Origin: Rhodothermales bacterium
Lineage (GTDB): Bacteria; Bacteroidota; Rhodothermia; Rhodothermales; UBA10348
Assembly (NCBI GenBank): GCA_017643395.1
Contig: JAEPNP010000004.1
Coordinates: 1 to 64,000 of the forward strand
DNA: 64,000 bases
Direction: 5' to 3'
A program made the position numbers and the translations under genes. The notes beneath the pieces are model-generated. The model saw only the letters and a list, made by a program, of their open reading frames with translations, did not search any database and had not been told where the DNA came from. Positions 21,574 to 30,009 of the stretch are shown here, piece by piece; the first letter of the stretch is position 1; every line of letters begins with the position of its first letter.

Positions 21574-21674
21574 GCAAGGCGGCCGGTTGAACGGTGCGCA
21601 TGGTACGGACAGCAAGACCGCATCGCCCGAAAATACCCCGTTTTTGCCCTTCGAGTCCCGCATTACCCCTGCCC

Positions 21675-24005
21675 ATGAAGCGCTCCCTCATTCTCCTGTT
21701 GGCGGCCGTGACCGCTCTTCCGGTCCTGGCCCAGGACGTCACCGAAGCCGACTATATGCGCGCCGAGCGCATGCTGCGGCAGCATACGACCCCGATGGTG
21801 TACCGCAACGCGGTGTCGCCCAACTGGATGGAAGACGGCACCTTCTGGTACCGCGTTCGCTCCGCGGAGGGCGCAGAGTTTGTGCGGGTATTTCCGGAGG
21901 CTCGTCGCAACAAGCGGCGACCTGCGTTTGACCACGCACGGCTGGCGGAGGCGCTCTCGCAGGTGAGTGAGGCGGACTACGATGCCTGGTCCCTGCCGTT
22001 CTTCTCGTTCGAATTCCAGGATGGCGATCGTTCGATTGCCTTCACCGCGGAGGGCAGCCCGATGGTCTGCGATTTGCGCAGGTATCGCTGCGAGGCCGGC
22101 GAAGCGCTCGAGGAGGAAACCGCGGCCACGCCCTGGTGGAGAAGCACGGATATCGTCTCTCCCGATGGGGCCAGGGAGGCCTTCGTAAAGGATCACAACC
22201 TTTGGGTCCGGGACAAGGAGACCGGTGCCGAACGCCAGATGACCTTCGACGGCGAAGAGGATTATGCCTACGCGACCAACAACGCCGGCTGGACCAAGTC
22301 GGACCGCCCGGTGGTGCTCTGGTCACCCGACTCCGAGAAAATCGCGACGTTCAAGCACGATGGCCGCGGCGTCTCGATGATGCATCTGGTGAACACCCAG
22401 CAGGGTGCACCGGAGCTAGAGTCGTGGCGTTATCCGTTCCCCGGCGACTCGCTGATCTTCCGCATCGAGCGTGTTGTGATTCACGTGGACGATGCGCGAG
22501 TGGTGCGCCTGGACATGCCCGCCGATGATCATCGCTCGACCATCACCGACCACATCGTGGACGGCGGTCAATGGGCCGACATCGAGTGGAGCGACGATTC
22601 CAGCCGACTGTTCTTCGTGTCCTCCAGCAGGGATCACAAGCGTGCGCTTCTGCGGGAGGCCGACCCTGAGACCGGCTCGGTGCGCGACATCCACGAGGAG
22701 GTTGAGGACACCTTCTATGAGTCCGGGTACAACCAGATCAACTGGACCACCTTCCCGGAGGAGAATGAGTTCGTCTGGTACTCGCAGCAGGATGACTGGG
22801 GCCATCTGTACCGGCATGATCTGGGCTCGGGTGCCCTGAAGAATCGCATCACGTCCGGCCCCTGGAAAGTGCTCGCCGTACGGAATTGGGACCACGCGGC
22901 GGACCGGATTCTGTTTACGGGCGCGGGCCGAGAAGCCGGCGATCCGTACTTCCAGTACCTGTACTCGGTACGCTTCGACGGCTCCGATCTGAAGCTGCTC
23001 ACCCCGGACAGCCTGAATCACAGCGTGACGTTCTCGCCGGACTACCGGTACTTCATCGACACGGCCTCATCGCCCACCATGCCGCAGGTAATCACGCTGC
23101 GTCGTACCGAGGACGGCAGCGCGGTCGTGGAATTGGAGCGGGCGGACATCTCGCAGCTGGTCGCATCGGGCTGGAAGCCGCCGATTCCGTTTCAGGTCAA
23201 GGCTCGGGACGGCGAGACGGATCTGTTCGGGCTGATGTACACACCCACCAACATGGATCCGACGCGCAAGTACCCGATTCTGAACTACCTCTATCCCGGT
23301 CCGCAGAGCGGGAGCGTTGGCAGCCGCAGTTTCGTGCCGTCCCGCAGTGACAAACAGGCCGTCAGCGAATTGGGATTCATTGTGGTGGAACTGGATGCGA
23401 TGGGCTCTCCGATGCGCTCCAAGTCCTTCCATGAGGCCTACTACGGCAACATGGGCGACAACGGACTTCCGGACCAGAAGGGAGGCATCGAGCAGCTCGC
23501 GGCCCGCCACGCGTTCATGGATCTGGACAAGGTTGGGATCTGGGGCCATTCTGGCGGTGGATTCGCTTCGACGGCCGGGCTGCTTCGCTATCCCGATTTC
23601 TACAAGGTGGCCGTTTCCGGGGCCGGCAACCACGACAACGCCACCTACGAGGACGACTGGGGCGAAAAGTGGCAGGGCCTGCTTGAGCGCTATCCGGACG
23701 GCACCACCAACTACGACAATCAGGCCAACCATCTCCTGGTGGACAACCTGAAGGGAAAACTGCTGATCGCCCACGGCAGCATGGACAGCAACGTGCCGCC
23801 CAACAACACCCTGCTGCTGGCAGAGGCATTGATGAATGCCGGCAAGGACTTCGACATGCTCATCTTCCCGAACAGTCGCCACGGATTCCGGCAGGGTGAG
23901 TACTGGATGCGGAGGCGGTGGGACTACTTTGTTCGTCACCTCAAGGGTGTCGAGCCTCCGAAAGAGTTCCAGTTCGGACAGCAGCAACCACGCCAGAGCA
24001 TGTAG
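21675..24005 (+). CDS. S9 family peptidase (dipeptidyl peptidase IV-like)
   Basis: 776 residues from the ATG at 21675, with a signal peptide (MKRSLILLLAAVTALPVLAQ). An N-terminal beta-propeller is followed by an alpha/beta-hydrolase catalytic domain. The nucleophile elbow GHSGGGFAS carries Ser near residue 624, the acid lies in HGSMDSNVPPNN and the base in PNSRHGFR. This matches prolyl-oligopeptidase-family enzymes of the DPP-IV type, which remove N-terminal dipeptides in the periplasm or outside. The HExxH lipoprotein starts 3 bases after its stop, suggesting a two-gene operon. Confidence 0.93.
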   Translation: MKRSLILLLAAVTALPVLAQDVTEADYMRAERMLRQHTTPMVYRNAVSPNWMEDGTFWYRVRSAEGAEFVRVFPEARRNKRRPAFDHARLAEALSQVSEADYDAWSLPFFSFEFQDGDRSIAFTAEGSPMVCDLRRYRCEAGEALEEETAATPWWRSTDIVSPDGAREAFVKDHNLWVRDKETGAERQMTFDGEEDYAYATNNAGWTKSDRPVVLWSPDSEKIATFKHDGRGVSMMHLVNTQQGAPELESWRYPFPGDSLIFRIERVVIHVDDARVVRLDMPADDHRSTITDHIVDGGQWADIEWSDDSSRLFFVSSSRDHKRALLREADPETGSVRDIHEEVEDTFYESGYNQINWTTFPEENEFVWYSQQDDWGHLYRHDLGSGALKNRITSGPWKVLAVRNWDHAADRILFTGAGREAGDPYFQYLYSVRFDGSDLKLLTPDSLNHSVTFSPDYRYFIDTASSPTMPQVITLRRTEDGSAVVELERADISQLVASGWKPPIPFQVKARDGETDLFGLMYTPTNMDPTRKYPILNYLYPGPQSGSVGSRSFVPSRSDKQAVSELGFIVVELDAMGSPMRSKSFHEAYYGNMGDNGLPDQKGGIEQLAARHAFMDLDKVGIWGHSGGGFASTAGLLRYPDFYKVAVSGAGNHDNATYEDDWGEKWQGLLERYPDGTTNYDNQANHLLVDNLKGKLLIAHGSMDSNVPPNNTLLLAEALMNAGKDFDMLIFPNSRHGFRQGEYWMRRRWDYFVRHLKGVEPPKEFQFGQQQPRQSM

Positions 24006-24008
24006 CCT

Positions 24009-25688
24009 GTGCGTGCAGCGCTTCTTTGCTTGCTGATGATGGGGGCGGCGTCCTGTGCGCCGGCCCCCATCGTGTTTGACGGGGATCCGTATCCGCGGGT
24101 GGCCGGAGAGACCCGGGCGCTCGTCCTCTGGGTGCGCTTTGCCAGTGACGATACCGCCTGGCCCGGGGTCACTGCGGCCAATCGAGGATGGCAGGGGCCC
24201 GACGATTGGCCTGCGATAGCAGATTCAATCCTGTCGCCGTCCGTCGAACGGCCGACCGGCCTGACCCGCTACTTCCTCGATCAGTCAGACGGGGCGTTTC
24301 GCCTTACCGGACGTTCCTACCCGGAGGTTCTGGTGACCCGCGAGCCCGAACGCGCGTACCGGTCGGGCGATGGAACGCTGGATCAGGCGCGGCTGACGCG
24401 CGAGCTGCTCGAGAGCGTGGACGCCTCTGATCGGGTGGATCTCGACGACTTCGATGCGGACCGGGACGGCTACATCGACTATCTGTTCGTGGTGGTGCGT
24501 CGCATGCAGGAAACGCTGCTTTTCCGCACCCACGCCTTCGGCATCTCAGACCTGGGCTACTCCTCTGAGGTAGCCGAATTCGGCGCGAGCAAAGCGCGCC
24601 GGGTGGACCGCCACGCCAGCGGGTCCTATGTGCGCTACGACAACGCCGGAAACATCTTTCCAGAGGTGGACCTGGTCCGCCTGATGGCGCACGAGATCGG
24701 TCACGACCTGTGGCGGGGCTTCGTGCATCTGCAGCCGGTAGAACCCGCCGCCGGCATTCCGTCTTTCCCCGATCGCCGGGTGGGCTACGTGCTCATGTCG
24801 GGGCCGTCCGATGCTCGTGGCGATGAGACCATTTCGGCCTTCGAGAGGGACCTGCTTGGATGGATTGACTGCCGACCCCTGACCCGGGACACGGTGGTCA
24901 CCGTGCAGGATCTCTATTCCGGAGACGCCGACCAGTGCTTTACGTACGATGCCGTGCGCCTGTCCCGAACCGGTGGACTTCGGCGCCTGTACCTCAGCAA
25001 TCGCCAGCGCGTGGGTCCGTTCGACCGGCTCATGGTGGAGCGGCATCCCCAGGCGCGCAGCGAGCAGGGACTCATGGATACGGGCGTTCTTGTGATGGCC
25101 ACGGAGGGCGACGGGCGCGTGGGCGTGGTGCCGGCGGACGGCAGCCTGGAGTTGTCCCCTCGGGCGGCGCCCTACCGGGGCGATCTCCTGAGGCCCGGCG
25201 ACCGCCTGACACCTTGGACGCACCCCAACAGTACCGGCTATGTGGGATTTCCCGCGAGCGGACCGCGCGTGCACGAATCCCAGACAGACCTGTTGTACCG
25301 CGGTGTGCATGTGCTATCGCGCACGGGCGATGCGCTCACGGTCAGATTCACCACAGACGAGCGACACAACGCCCGTTTCCTGGACAGTGATGTCATTCCG
25401 GTGTTGCCGGACCTCGAGTTCAGCGGACTGGCTGTGGTCCGGGGCACCGTTCGGCTGGACGGCAGTGCCCGATTCGACTCTCTGCGTGTGCTGCCCCTGA
25501 GTCGCCTGATCGTGAACGGCGCACTCGAGACCGCTCATCTGTCTCTGGGACGTAACTCGATGCTGGTTGTGGACGGCGTGGCACAGGCCTCCGAGGGCGA
25601 GCGTGAATGGGGAGCCCGACTGGTGGTCGACGGCGGCCGCATCGTTGGCACACCCCTGGAAAACTGGCTGGCCGAAGACATCCGCTAG
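24009..25688 (+). CDS. Lipoprotein with M6-like HExxH metallopeptidase domain
   Basis: 559 residues, starting at a GTG 3 bases after the S9 peptidase stop. The signal peptide is short and ends in a lipobox (LLMMGAASC). A domain reminiscent of immune-inhibitor-A/M6 peptidases follows: LTRYFLDQSDGAFRLTG, DADRDGYIDYLFVVV and the zinc motif HEIGHD within RLMAHEIGHDLWRG near residue 228. A beta-rich C-terminal region follows. Coupling to an S9 peptidase fits an extracellular peptide-degradation operon. The family assignment rests on motif order and is not certain. Confidence 0.75.
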   Translation: MRAALLCLLMMGAASCAPAPIVFDGDPYPRVAGETRALVLWVRFASDDTAWPGVTAANRGWQGPDDWPAIADSILSPSVERPTGLTRYFLDQSDGAFRLTGRSYPEVLVTREPERAYRSGDGTLDQARLTRELLESVDASDRVDLDDFDADRDGYIDYLFVVVRRMQETLLFRTHAFGISDLGYSSEVAEFGASKARRVDRHASGSYVRYDNAGNIFPEVDLVRLMAHEIGHDLWRGFVHLQPVEPAAGIPSFPDRRVGYVLMSGPSDARGDETISAFERDLLGWIDCRPLTRDTVVTVQDLYSGDADQCFTYDAVRLSRTGGLRRLYLSNRQRVGPFDRLMVERHPQARSEQGLMDTGVLVMATEGDGRVGVVPADGSLELSPRAAPYRGDLLRPGDRLTPWTHPNSTGYVGFPASGPRVHESQTDLLYRGVHVLSRTGDALTVRFTTDERHNARFLDSDVIPVLPDLEFSGLAVVRGTVRLDGSARFDSLRVLPLSRLIVNGALETAHLSLGRNSMLVVDGVAQASEGEREWGARLVVDGGRIVGTPLENWLAEDIR

Positions 25689-25791
25689 GACACCGGTGGC
25701 GCAAGTCTGGCGACGGTTTGCCTGCTGGAGCCCGGTAGCCACGTGTCGCATGCGCTACCTACCTTGCATGCACGATCTCTCTGCGAAACCC

Positions 25792-26196
25792 ATGAGACTG
25801 CTGTTGACCCTGGCTGTGGCATTGGCCTGGCCGGGCTGCGACTCGAACCTTCCTCCCGTCGACGACGATCAGCCCGAAACCTACCGGGTGCTGTATCGCG
25901 TGGAGGGCGATGTGGTGCGCGCCGATTCGGTCAAGTATCAGCTCGGTACCGGCGAGGTGATGCACGCGGAGTCCGTGGACATCCCGTTCGCAGAGACATC
26001 CACGTTGCAGCCCGGCACTGTCGCCAACCTCTGGGTGAATGCTACCCCCTTCAACCCGTGGCAGCCCATTCCGAACAAGGAGGTCACCGTAATCGGGTCA
26101 ATTCTGGTGAACAACGAGGTGGTAGCCTCAGACACCGTGCGGGGTTCGAGGTCCGAGAAGCTGGCCATTTCGCTGACGGCCACCATGCCGCAGTGA
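25792..26196 (+). CDS. Small lipoprotein of unknown function
   Basis: 134 residues from the ATG at 25792. The signal peptide MRLLLTLAVALAWPGC ends in a lipobox Cys followed by DSNLPPVDDD, a typical tethering linker. The remainder is predicted beta-rich (YRVLYRVEGDVVRADSVKYQ) and has no motif I recognise. Its stop overlaps the GTG start of rsgA (GTGA), so the two share a transcript. Confidence 0.7.
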   Translation: MRLLLTLAVALAWPGCDSNLPPVDDDQPETYRVLYRVEGDVVRADSVKYQLGTGEVMHAESVDIPFAETSTLQPGTVANLWVNATPFNPWQPIPNKEVTVIGSILVNNEVVASDTVRGSRSEKLAISLTATMPQ

Positions 26197-27233
26197 GCCT
26201 GCTGGAGACGTTCGGGAGGTCGACGTTCGATCCGGCCCCGGCCCCGGACCTGGAGCCCGGGCGGGTGCTCGCCGTGCATCGCACGAATCTGTCCGTGATG
26301 ACCGAGTCCGGCCTGCGGCAGGCTGAGTTGACGGGCAGGCTGCGCTTCACCGCTGAGACGGAGGACGATTTTCCCGTAACCGGAGATTGGGTCTGGGTGC
26401 GCGCACTGGATGACCTGGCCATGGTCTCGGAGGTCCAGGCCAGGCAAGGTGTGCTGCGGCGCCGGAGGCCCGGTACTTCCTCCGGGCTTCAGATCATGGC
26501 CTCCTGGGTGGACGTGGCGTTGCTGGTGCACGGGTGCAATCTGCCGGTGAATGTGCGCAGGTTGGAGCGTTTTGCTGCTGCGGTACGGGACGGGGGCATC
26601 GAGCCTGTCGTCGTGCTGAGCAAGGTCGATCTACTGGACGATGAGGAGCGCAAAGAGTCCATCGCCCAGTGCGCACATATCGGCCCGGTGGTAGCTGCGA
26701 GTTCGGAAGTTTCCGGTGGCTTTCTGGAGGTGCAGGGTCTGCTGGAGGCCGGCCGCACGTTTGTACTGATCGGGCCGTCGGGAGCCGGCAAGACCACGCT
26801 GCTGAACGGGCTTTTGGGATCCGAGACGTTTGCCACCGGGGCGGTCCGTGACGTCGACGGCAAGGGGCGACACACGACGACGCGGCGGGAGTTGGTGCAG
26901 CTTCCGTCGGGGGCGCTGCTTATCGACACACCCGGGGTGCGCGAAATGGGCATGACCGATATGCAGGGTGGCATCGAAGACACCTTTGATGAGATTGCCG
27001 TGCTGGCGGAAACATGCCGGTTTGCCGACTGCCGACATCAGGAAGAGGTCGGGTGCGCTGTGCTGGCGGCCGTGGAGACGGGCGACCTGGCGGCCGAAAC
27101 ACTGGCGGCGTACCATAAACTTGAGCGCGAGGCGGCCCACTTCGAGCGCTCGATTGCGGAACGACGCCGACGGGATCGCGGGTTCGGCAAGATGGTCCGC
27201 GAAGTCATGAAGCATAAAAAGGACAGGCGCTGA
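26193..27233 (+). CDS. rsgA: Ribosome small-subunit GTPase A
   Basis: Circularly permuted GTPase that checks late 30S maturation; 346 residues from a GTG overlapping the previous stop. An N-terminal OB-fold (GRVLAVHRTNLSVM) is followed by motifs in the permuted order: G4 SKVDL first, then G1 GPSGAGKTTLLNGL, G2 (TTTRRE) and G3 DTPGVREMG. The C-terminal zinc module CRFADCRHQEEVGC is intact. Its stop overlaps the following permease start by one base. Confidence 0.94.
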   Translation: MSLLETFGRSTFDPAPAPDLEPGRVLAVHRTNLSVMTESGLRQAELTGRLRFTAETEDDFPVTGDWVWVRALDDLAMVSEVQARQGVLRRRRPGTSSGLQIMASWVDVALLVHGCNLPVNVRRLERFAAAVRDGGIEPVVVLSKVDLLDDEERKESIAQCAHIGPVVAASSEVSGGFLEVQGLLEAGRTFVLIGPSGAGKTTLLNGLLGSETFATGAVRDVDGKGRHTTTRRELVQLPSGALLIDTPGVREMGMTDMQGGIEDTFDEIAVLAETCRFADCRHQEEVGCAVLAAVETGDLAAETLAAYHKLEREAAHFERSIAERRRRDRGFGKMVREVMKHKKDRR

Positions 27234-28021
27234 TGGAGTATGTAATCGTCGCGGTCGCGGCCGCTGTGGCCTCCGGGCTGACGATGTACTCCGGATTTGG
27301 ACTCGGCACCATTCTCCTGCCGGTCTTTGCGCTGTTCGTTCCGGTGGAATGGGCTGTGGCGGCCACTGCGGTGGTGCACGCGGCCAACAATGTGCTGAAG
27401 GTGTCCCTGCTCGGCAAACTGGCCGATCGCGACGTGGTCATCCGGTTTGGTGCGCCTGCGGTGTTGGCGGCCTTTCTCGGTGCCTGGCTCCTGGCCGTGG
27501 TGGCCGAGATTCCGGGGAGTGTTTCCTGGCAGCTGGCGGGAGTTCAGGGCGAGATCACGGCAATCAACGCCGTCATCGGGGTGCTGATGCTGGGTTTCGC
27601 CGTGTTCGAATTGAGCCCGCGATTTGCGGGCGTGGAACTGGATGCCCGATGGCTGCCGGTGGGCGGCGTGCTCTCCGGGTTCTTCGGGGGGCTCTCCGGG
27701 CACCAGGGCGCGCTGCGTTCGGCGTTTTTGGCGTCGACCCGCATCACCGCGAAGGCCTTTGTGGGAACGAACGCGGTGATCGGACTGGCCGTGGACCTGA
27801 TCCGCATCGGGGTGTACGGGGTGCTGGTCTTTGGGGCCGACGTTTCGGTCCTGTTGGGCGGAGCGTCCGGCAACCTCGTGCTTGTTGGCACACTGGCGGC
27901 GTTTGCCGGAGTGCTCGTGGGGCGGCGCTACCTCAACAAGGTGACGATGGACGGCGTGCGCAGACTCACGGGCGGCATGCTGCTTGTCATTGCAGTGCTC
28001 CTGATTGCGGGGGTGGTGTAG
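27233..28021 (+). CDS. TauE/SafE family membrane permease
   Basis: 262 residues, about eight hydrophobic segments in two halves, consistent with the TSUP (TauE/SafE) family of putative sulfite, sulfonate or anion exporters. The N-terminal half has SGFGLGTILLPVFALFVPVE, and the second half has the corresponding SGFFGGLSGHQGALRSAFL. The start overlaps the rsgA stop by one base. The transported anion cannot be inferred. Confidence 0.82.
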   Translation: MEYVIVAVAAAVASGLTMYSGFGLGTILLPVFALFVPVEWAVAATAVVHAANNVLKVSLLGKLADRDVVIRFGAPAVLAAFLGAWLLAVVAEIPGSVSWQLAGVQGEITAINAVIGVLMLGFAVFELSPRFAGVELDARWLPVGGVLSGFFGGLSGHQGALRSAFLASTRITAKAFVGTNAVIGLAVDLIRIGVYGVLVFGADVSVLLGGASGNLVLVGTLAAFAGVLVGRRYLNKVTMDGVRRLTGGMLLVIAVLLIAGVV

Positions 28022-28031
28022 CCGACGGTGT

Positions 28032-28853
28032 CTACCGAAGCCGGCTGTGGAAGGCGCGGAACGCATCGACCACCTGCTCCGGATTCTCGACCTGGGGATA
28101 GTGCCCCACGTCGAGGCGAGTCACGTGCACGCCGGACTCGAGGGCCTCGACCGCATCGGCCACCGCCTCGCCTGACACGGGATCGTGCACGCCGCAGATG
28201 AGCTGCATCGGCACGGGAGGGTGCCGCAGCGGCTCCATCCATCGGTCCGCATGGCGTTTCCGTTCGTGCAGATAGCGGATCACGTAGGGCAACGACGCAC
28301 GGCCGCCTCCGGCCAGCAAGGTCTGCCAGCTTTCGTGGAGAAACTGCTCCGATGGCGCCGTGTGCGGACCGAAGATTCGGTGCATGTTGCGCCGGAACAG
28401 GCGCTCGGAGGCGACGCGTGCCACCAGCGGACCAGCGGGCCCGGCAAGGAGTTTCTGGATGGGTCTGGGTCGATAGGCGCCCGGCACAATCCCTCCGTTG
28501 AGCATGACGAGCGACTGCCAGTCCCGGTCGCGGTGCAGGAGTTCCAGCGCCACCGTGTTTCCCAGGTCGTGGGCCAGCATGTGCGCACACGGGACACCGT
28601 GGCGATCCATCAGTTCGAGGGCGATGTCCGCGATCTGCGGGATCGTGACGTGCCGGCGGGGCTTCTCCGACCGGCCGAGTCCCGGAAAGTCGAAGGCGAG
28701 CACGCGGAAGTCCCGTGTCAGTGCCGACCAGATGGGATCCCAGTCCGCGGAGGAGGTCGGGAAACCGTGCAGCAGAAGCAGGCCGGGACCCTGGCCGCCG
28801 ATGCGGAGGTGGAGGGTGAGGCCTTGCACGGTCACTGCCGCGTCAGCCGGCAT
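28032..28853 (-). CDS. Alpha/beta hydrolase with Asp nucleophile (epoxide hydrolase / haloalkane dehalogenase-like)
   Basis: 273 residues with the oxyanion segment LLLHGFPTSSADW and DFPGLGRSEKP. The nucleophile elbow reads AHDLGN, with Asp where most hydrolases have Ser. The likely acid is in CGVHDPVSG and the base in DVGHYPQVENP. An Asp nucleophile is characteristic of epoxide hydrolases and haloalkane dehalogenases and also of MEST-like relatives. No signal peptide, so cytoplasmic. It is convergent with the TauE-like permease. The substrate is unknown. Confidence 0.85.
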   Translation of the reverse strand: MPADAAVTVQGLTLHLRIGGQGPGLLLLHGFPTSSADWDPIWSALTRDFRVLAFDFPGLGRSEKPRRHVTIPQIADIALELMDRHGVPCAHMLAHDLGNTVALELLHRDRDWQSLVMLNGGIVPGAYRPRPIQKLLAGPAGPLVARVASERLFRRNMHRIFGPHTAPSEQFLHESWQTLLAGGGRASLPYVIRYLHERKRHADRWMEPLRHPPVPMQLICGVHDPVSGEAVADAVEALESGVHVTRLDVGHYPQVENPEQVVDAFRAFHSRLR

Positions 28854-28924
28854 GACTCCAGCGAACTTTCATTTTTCCAATCCAGGCCATCTCCGTATAA
28901 TATGACTCTGCGCCCAGCGCACGT

Positions 28925-28998
28925 GTGCCCGTAGCTCAGCTGGATAGAGCGGCTGACTACGGATCAGCAGGTCAGGGGTTCGACTCCTCTCGGGCACG
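28925..28998 (+). tRNA. tRNA-Arg, anticodon ACG
   Basis: The acceptor stem GTGCCCG pairs with CGGGCAC at 28991-28997, and G follows as discriminator. The D arm is GCTC/GAGC, the anticodon stem GCTGA/TCAGC, and the loop CTACGGA gives anticodon ACG. The T loop is TTCGACT. CCA is encoded at 28999-29001. A strong terminator hairpin overlaps its last base. Confidence 0.95.
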
Positions 28999-29000
28999 CC

Positions 29001-29040
29001 AAAAAAGGGCCTCTCATGGATCATGAGAGGCCTTTTTTCG
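29001..29040. terminator. Strong bidirectional intrinsic terminator
   Basis: A perfect 11-base stem, GGCCTCTCATG (29008-29018) with CATGAGAGGCC (29022-29032), has a 3-base loop. It is flanked by six A on the left and six T on the right. It would end the tRNA-Arg transcript and also work in the opposite direction. Confidence 0.93.
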
Positions 29041-29067
29041 TTTCAGCAATGACTAAGAAACATTGCG

Positions 29068-29529
29068 ATGCCCATCTCATCAACCAAGCGCTGTGGCCGT
29101 TGCGCACGCATCAAGTCACGAGAGGAGTTCCATCGAAATCGTGCTCGCAAGGATGGCCTTCAGAGTGCCTGCAAGGAATGTCAGCGCTCATATGTCCAGG
29201 CGCATTTTGATGCAGATCCCGCGTACTACCGCAAGAAGGCATCCAAACGCAACCGGGTGGTCCGGGCCGATATCCGGAAGCTGATTCGGGGAGCGAAGGC
29301 CGTTCCGTGCTCGGACTGCGGGGTGCGGTACCCCTACTACGTGATGGACTTTGACCACGTACGAGGCAAAAAGCGCTTCAACGTTGGCGAAGGCCTTGCG
29401 ACACACTCACCTGCCGTCGTTCGGCGTGAGATCGACAAATGCGATGTTGTCTGTGCCAATTGCCATCGCACGCGCGAACATGTCAAGCGCGTCCGCAAGC
29501 GGGCAGCACAGGGCTGGCCCGAGGACTAA
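29068..29529 (+). CDS. HNH endonuclease domain protein
   Basis: 153 residues. An N-terminal treble-clef-like zinc segment (CGRCARIKSREEFHRN, then CKECQRSY) is followed by a basic linker. An HNH-type nuclease core follows: CSDCGVRYPYYVMDFDHVRG with the catalytic DH pair, then CDVVCANCHRTREH. Such small HNH proteins are common on phages and genomic islands. It sits 27 bases after the tRNA-Arg terminator, with repeat-rich non-coding DNA behind it, a typical insertion setting. No partner gene is visible. Confidence 0.88.
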   Translation: MPISSTKRCGRCARIKSREEFHRNRARKDGLQSACKECQRSYVQAHFDADPAYYRKKASKRNRVVRADIRKLIRGAKAVPCSDCGVRYPYYVMDFDHVRGKKRFNVGEGLATHSPAVVRREIDKCDVVCANCHRTREHVKRVRKRAAQGWPED

Positions 29530-30009
29530 GCGAGGCATCTGCGTTGGTGATCCGGAGACATTCAGCCTCTTCCATCGGTGGGATGGTGCCCATCCAAGGC
29601 TGAGCGTCATGCCCGCTGACAGGACCCCGCGCGCTAGGGGCCACGGCCCCGGCTCCGACATGGAATCGTGGGCGTCGTTTACACGTGTCGGCCGCTTCGA
29701 TCGCACCCGACGTGGAAAAAGCAGCCCCAGTCGACTACCGACGTGCCTTTCGGGGGCTCGAAGTGGAAAACCGGCCCCTGCTTGCACTTGGCGGCGCAGG
29801 GGGCAGCCGCGAGGGCCGACGCGGGGCCCTCGACGCACCTCGCGGTCGCGGCTCCGGCCGGCTGCACATGGTCGCGCACCAGCGCCCGCGTCCCAGCGAT
29901 CGCGGCTCCGGCACCAGCGCCCGCGGGCGGCCGCGGCTCCGGCGCGAGCGATCGCGCCCCAGCGCCCGCGGCCTCGCCGGCGGCTTCGATCACCTCCCCA
30001 GGTGCCCGC
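29530..30009. repeat. Non-coding, GC-rich, internally repetitive stretch
   Basis: No convincing gene in 480 bases. From about 29820 to 29985 the short phrases GCGGCTCCGGC and CCAGCGCCCGCG recur several times with GCGATCGCG between them. Reading frames here on both strands are low-complexity Ala/Gly/Pro/Arg. One minus-strand frame (29679-29993) has a less biased first-coding end (QGPVFHFEPPKGTSVVDWG) with several Cys, but no homology is recognised. Confidence 0.6.

Noticed and set aside
29820-29985. CRISPR-like array in the repeat-rich region
   Set aside because: The phrases are short, irregularly spaced and low-complexity, and no cas gene is present.
28991-30009. Duplicated tRNA-Arg 3-prime end as an attachment site
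   Set aside because: No second copy of GGGGTTCGACTCCTCT was found in the window.
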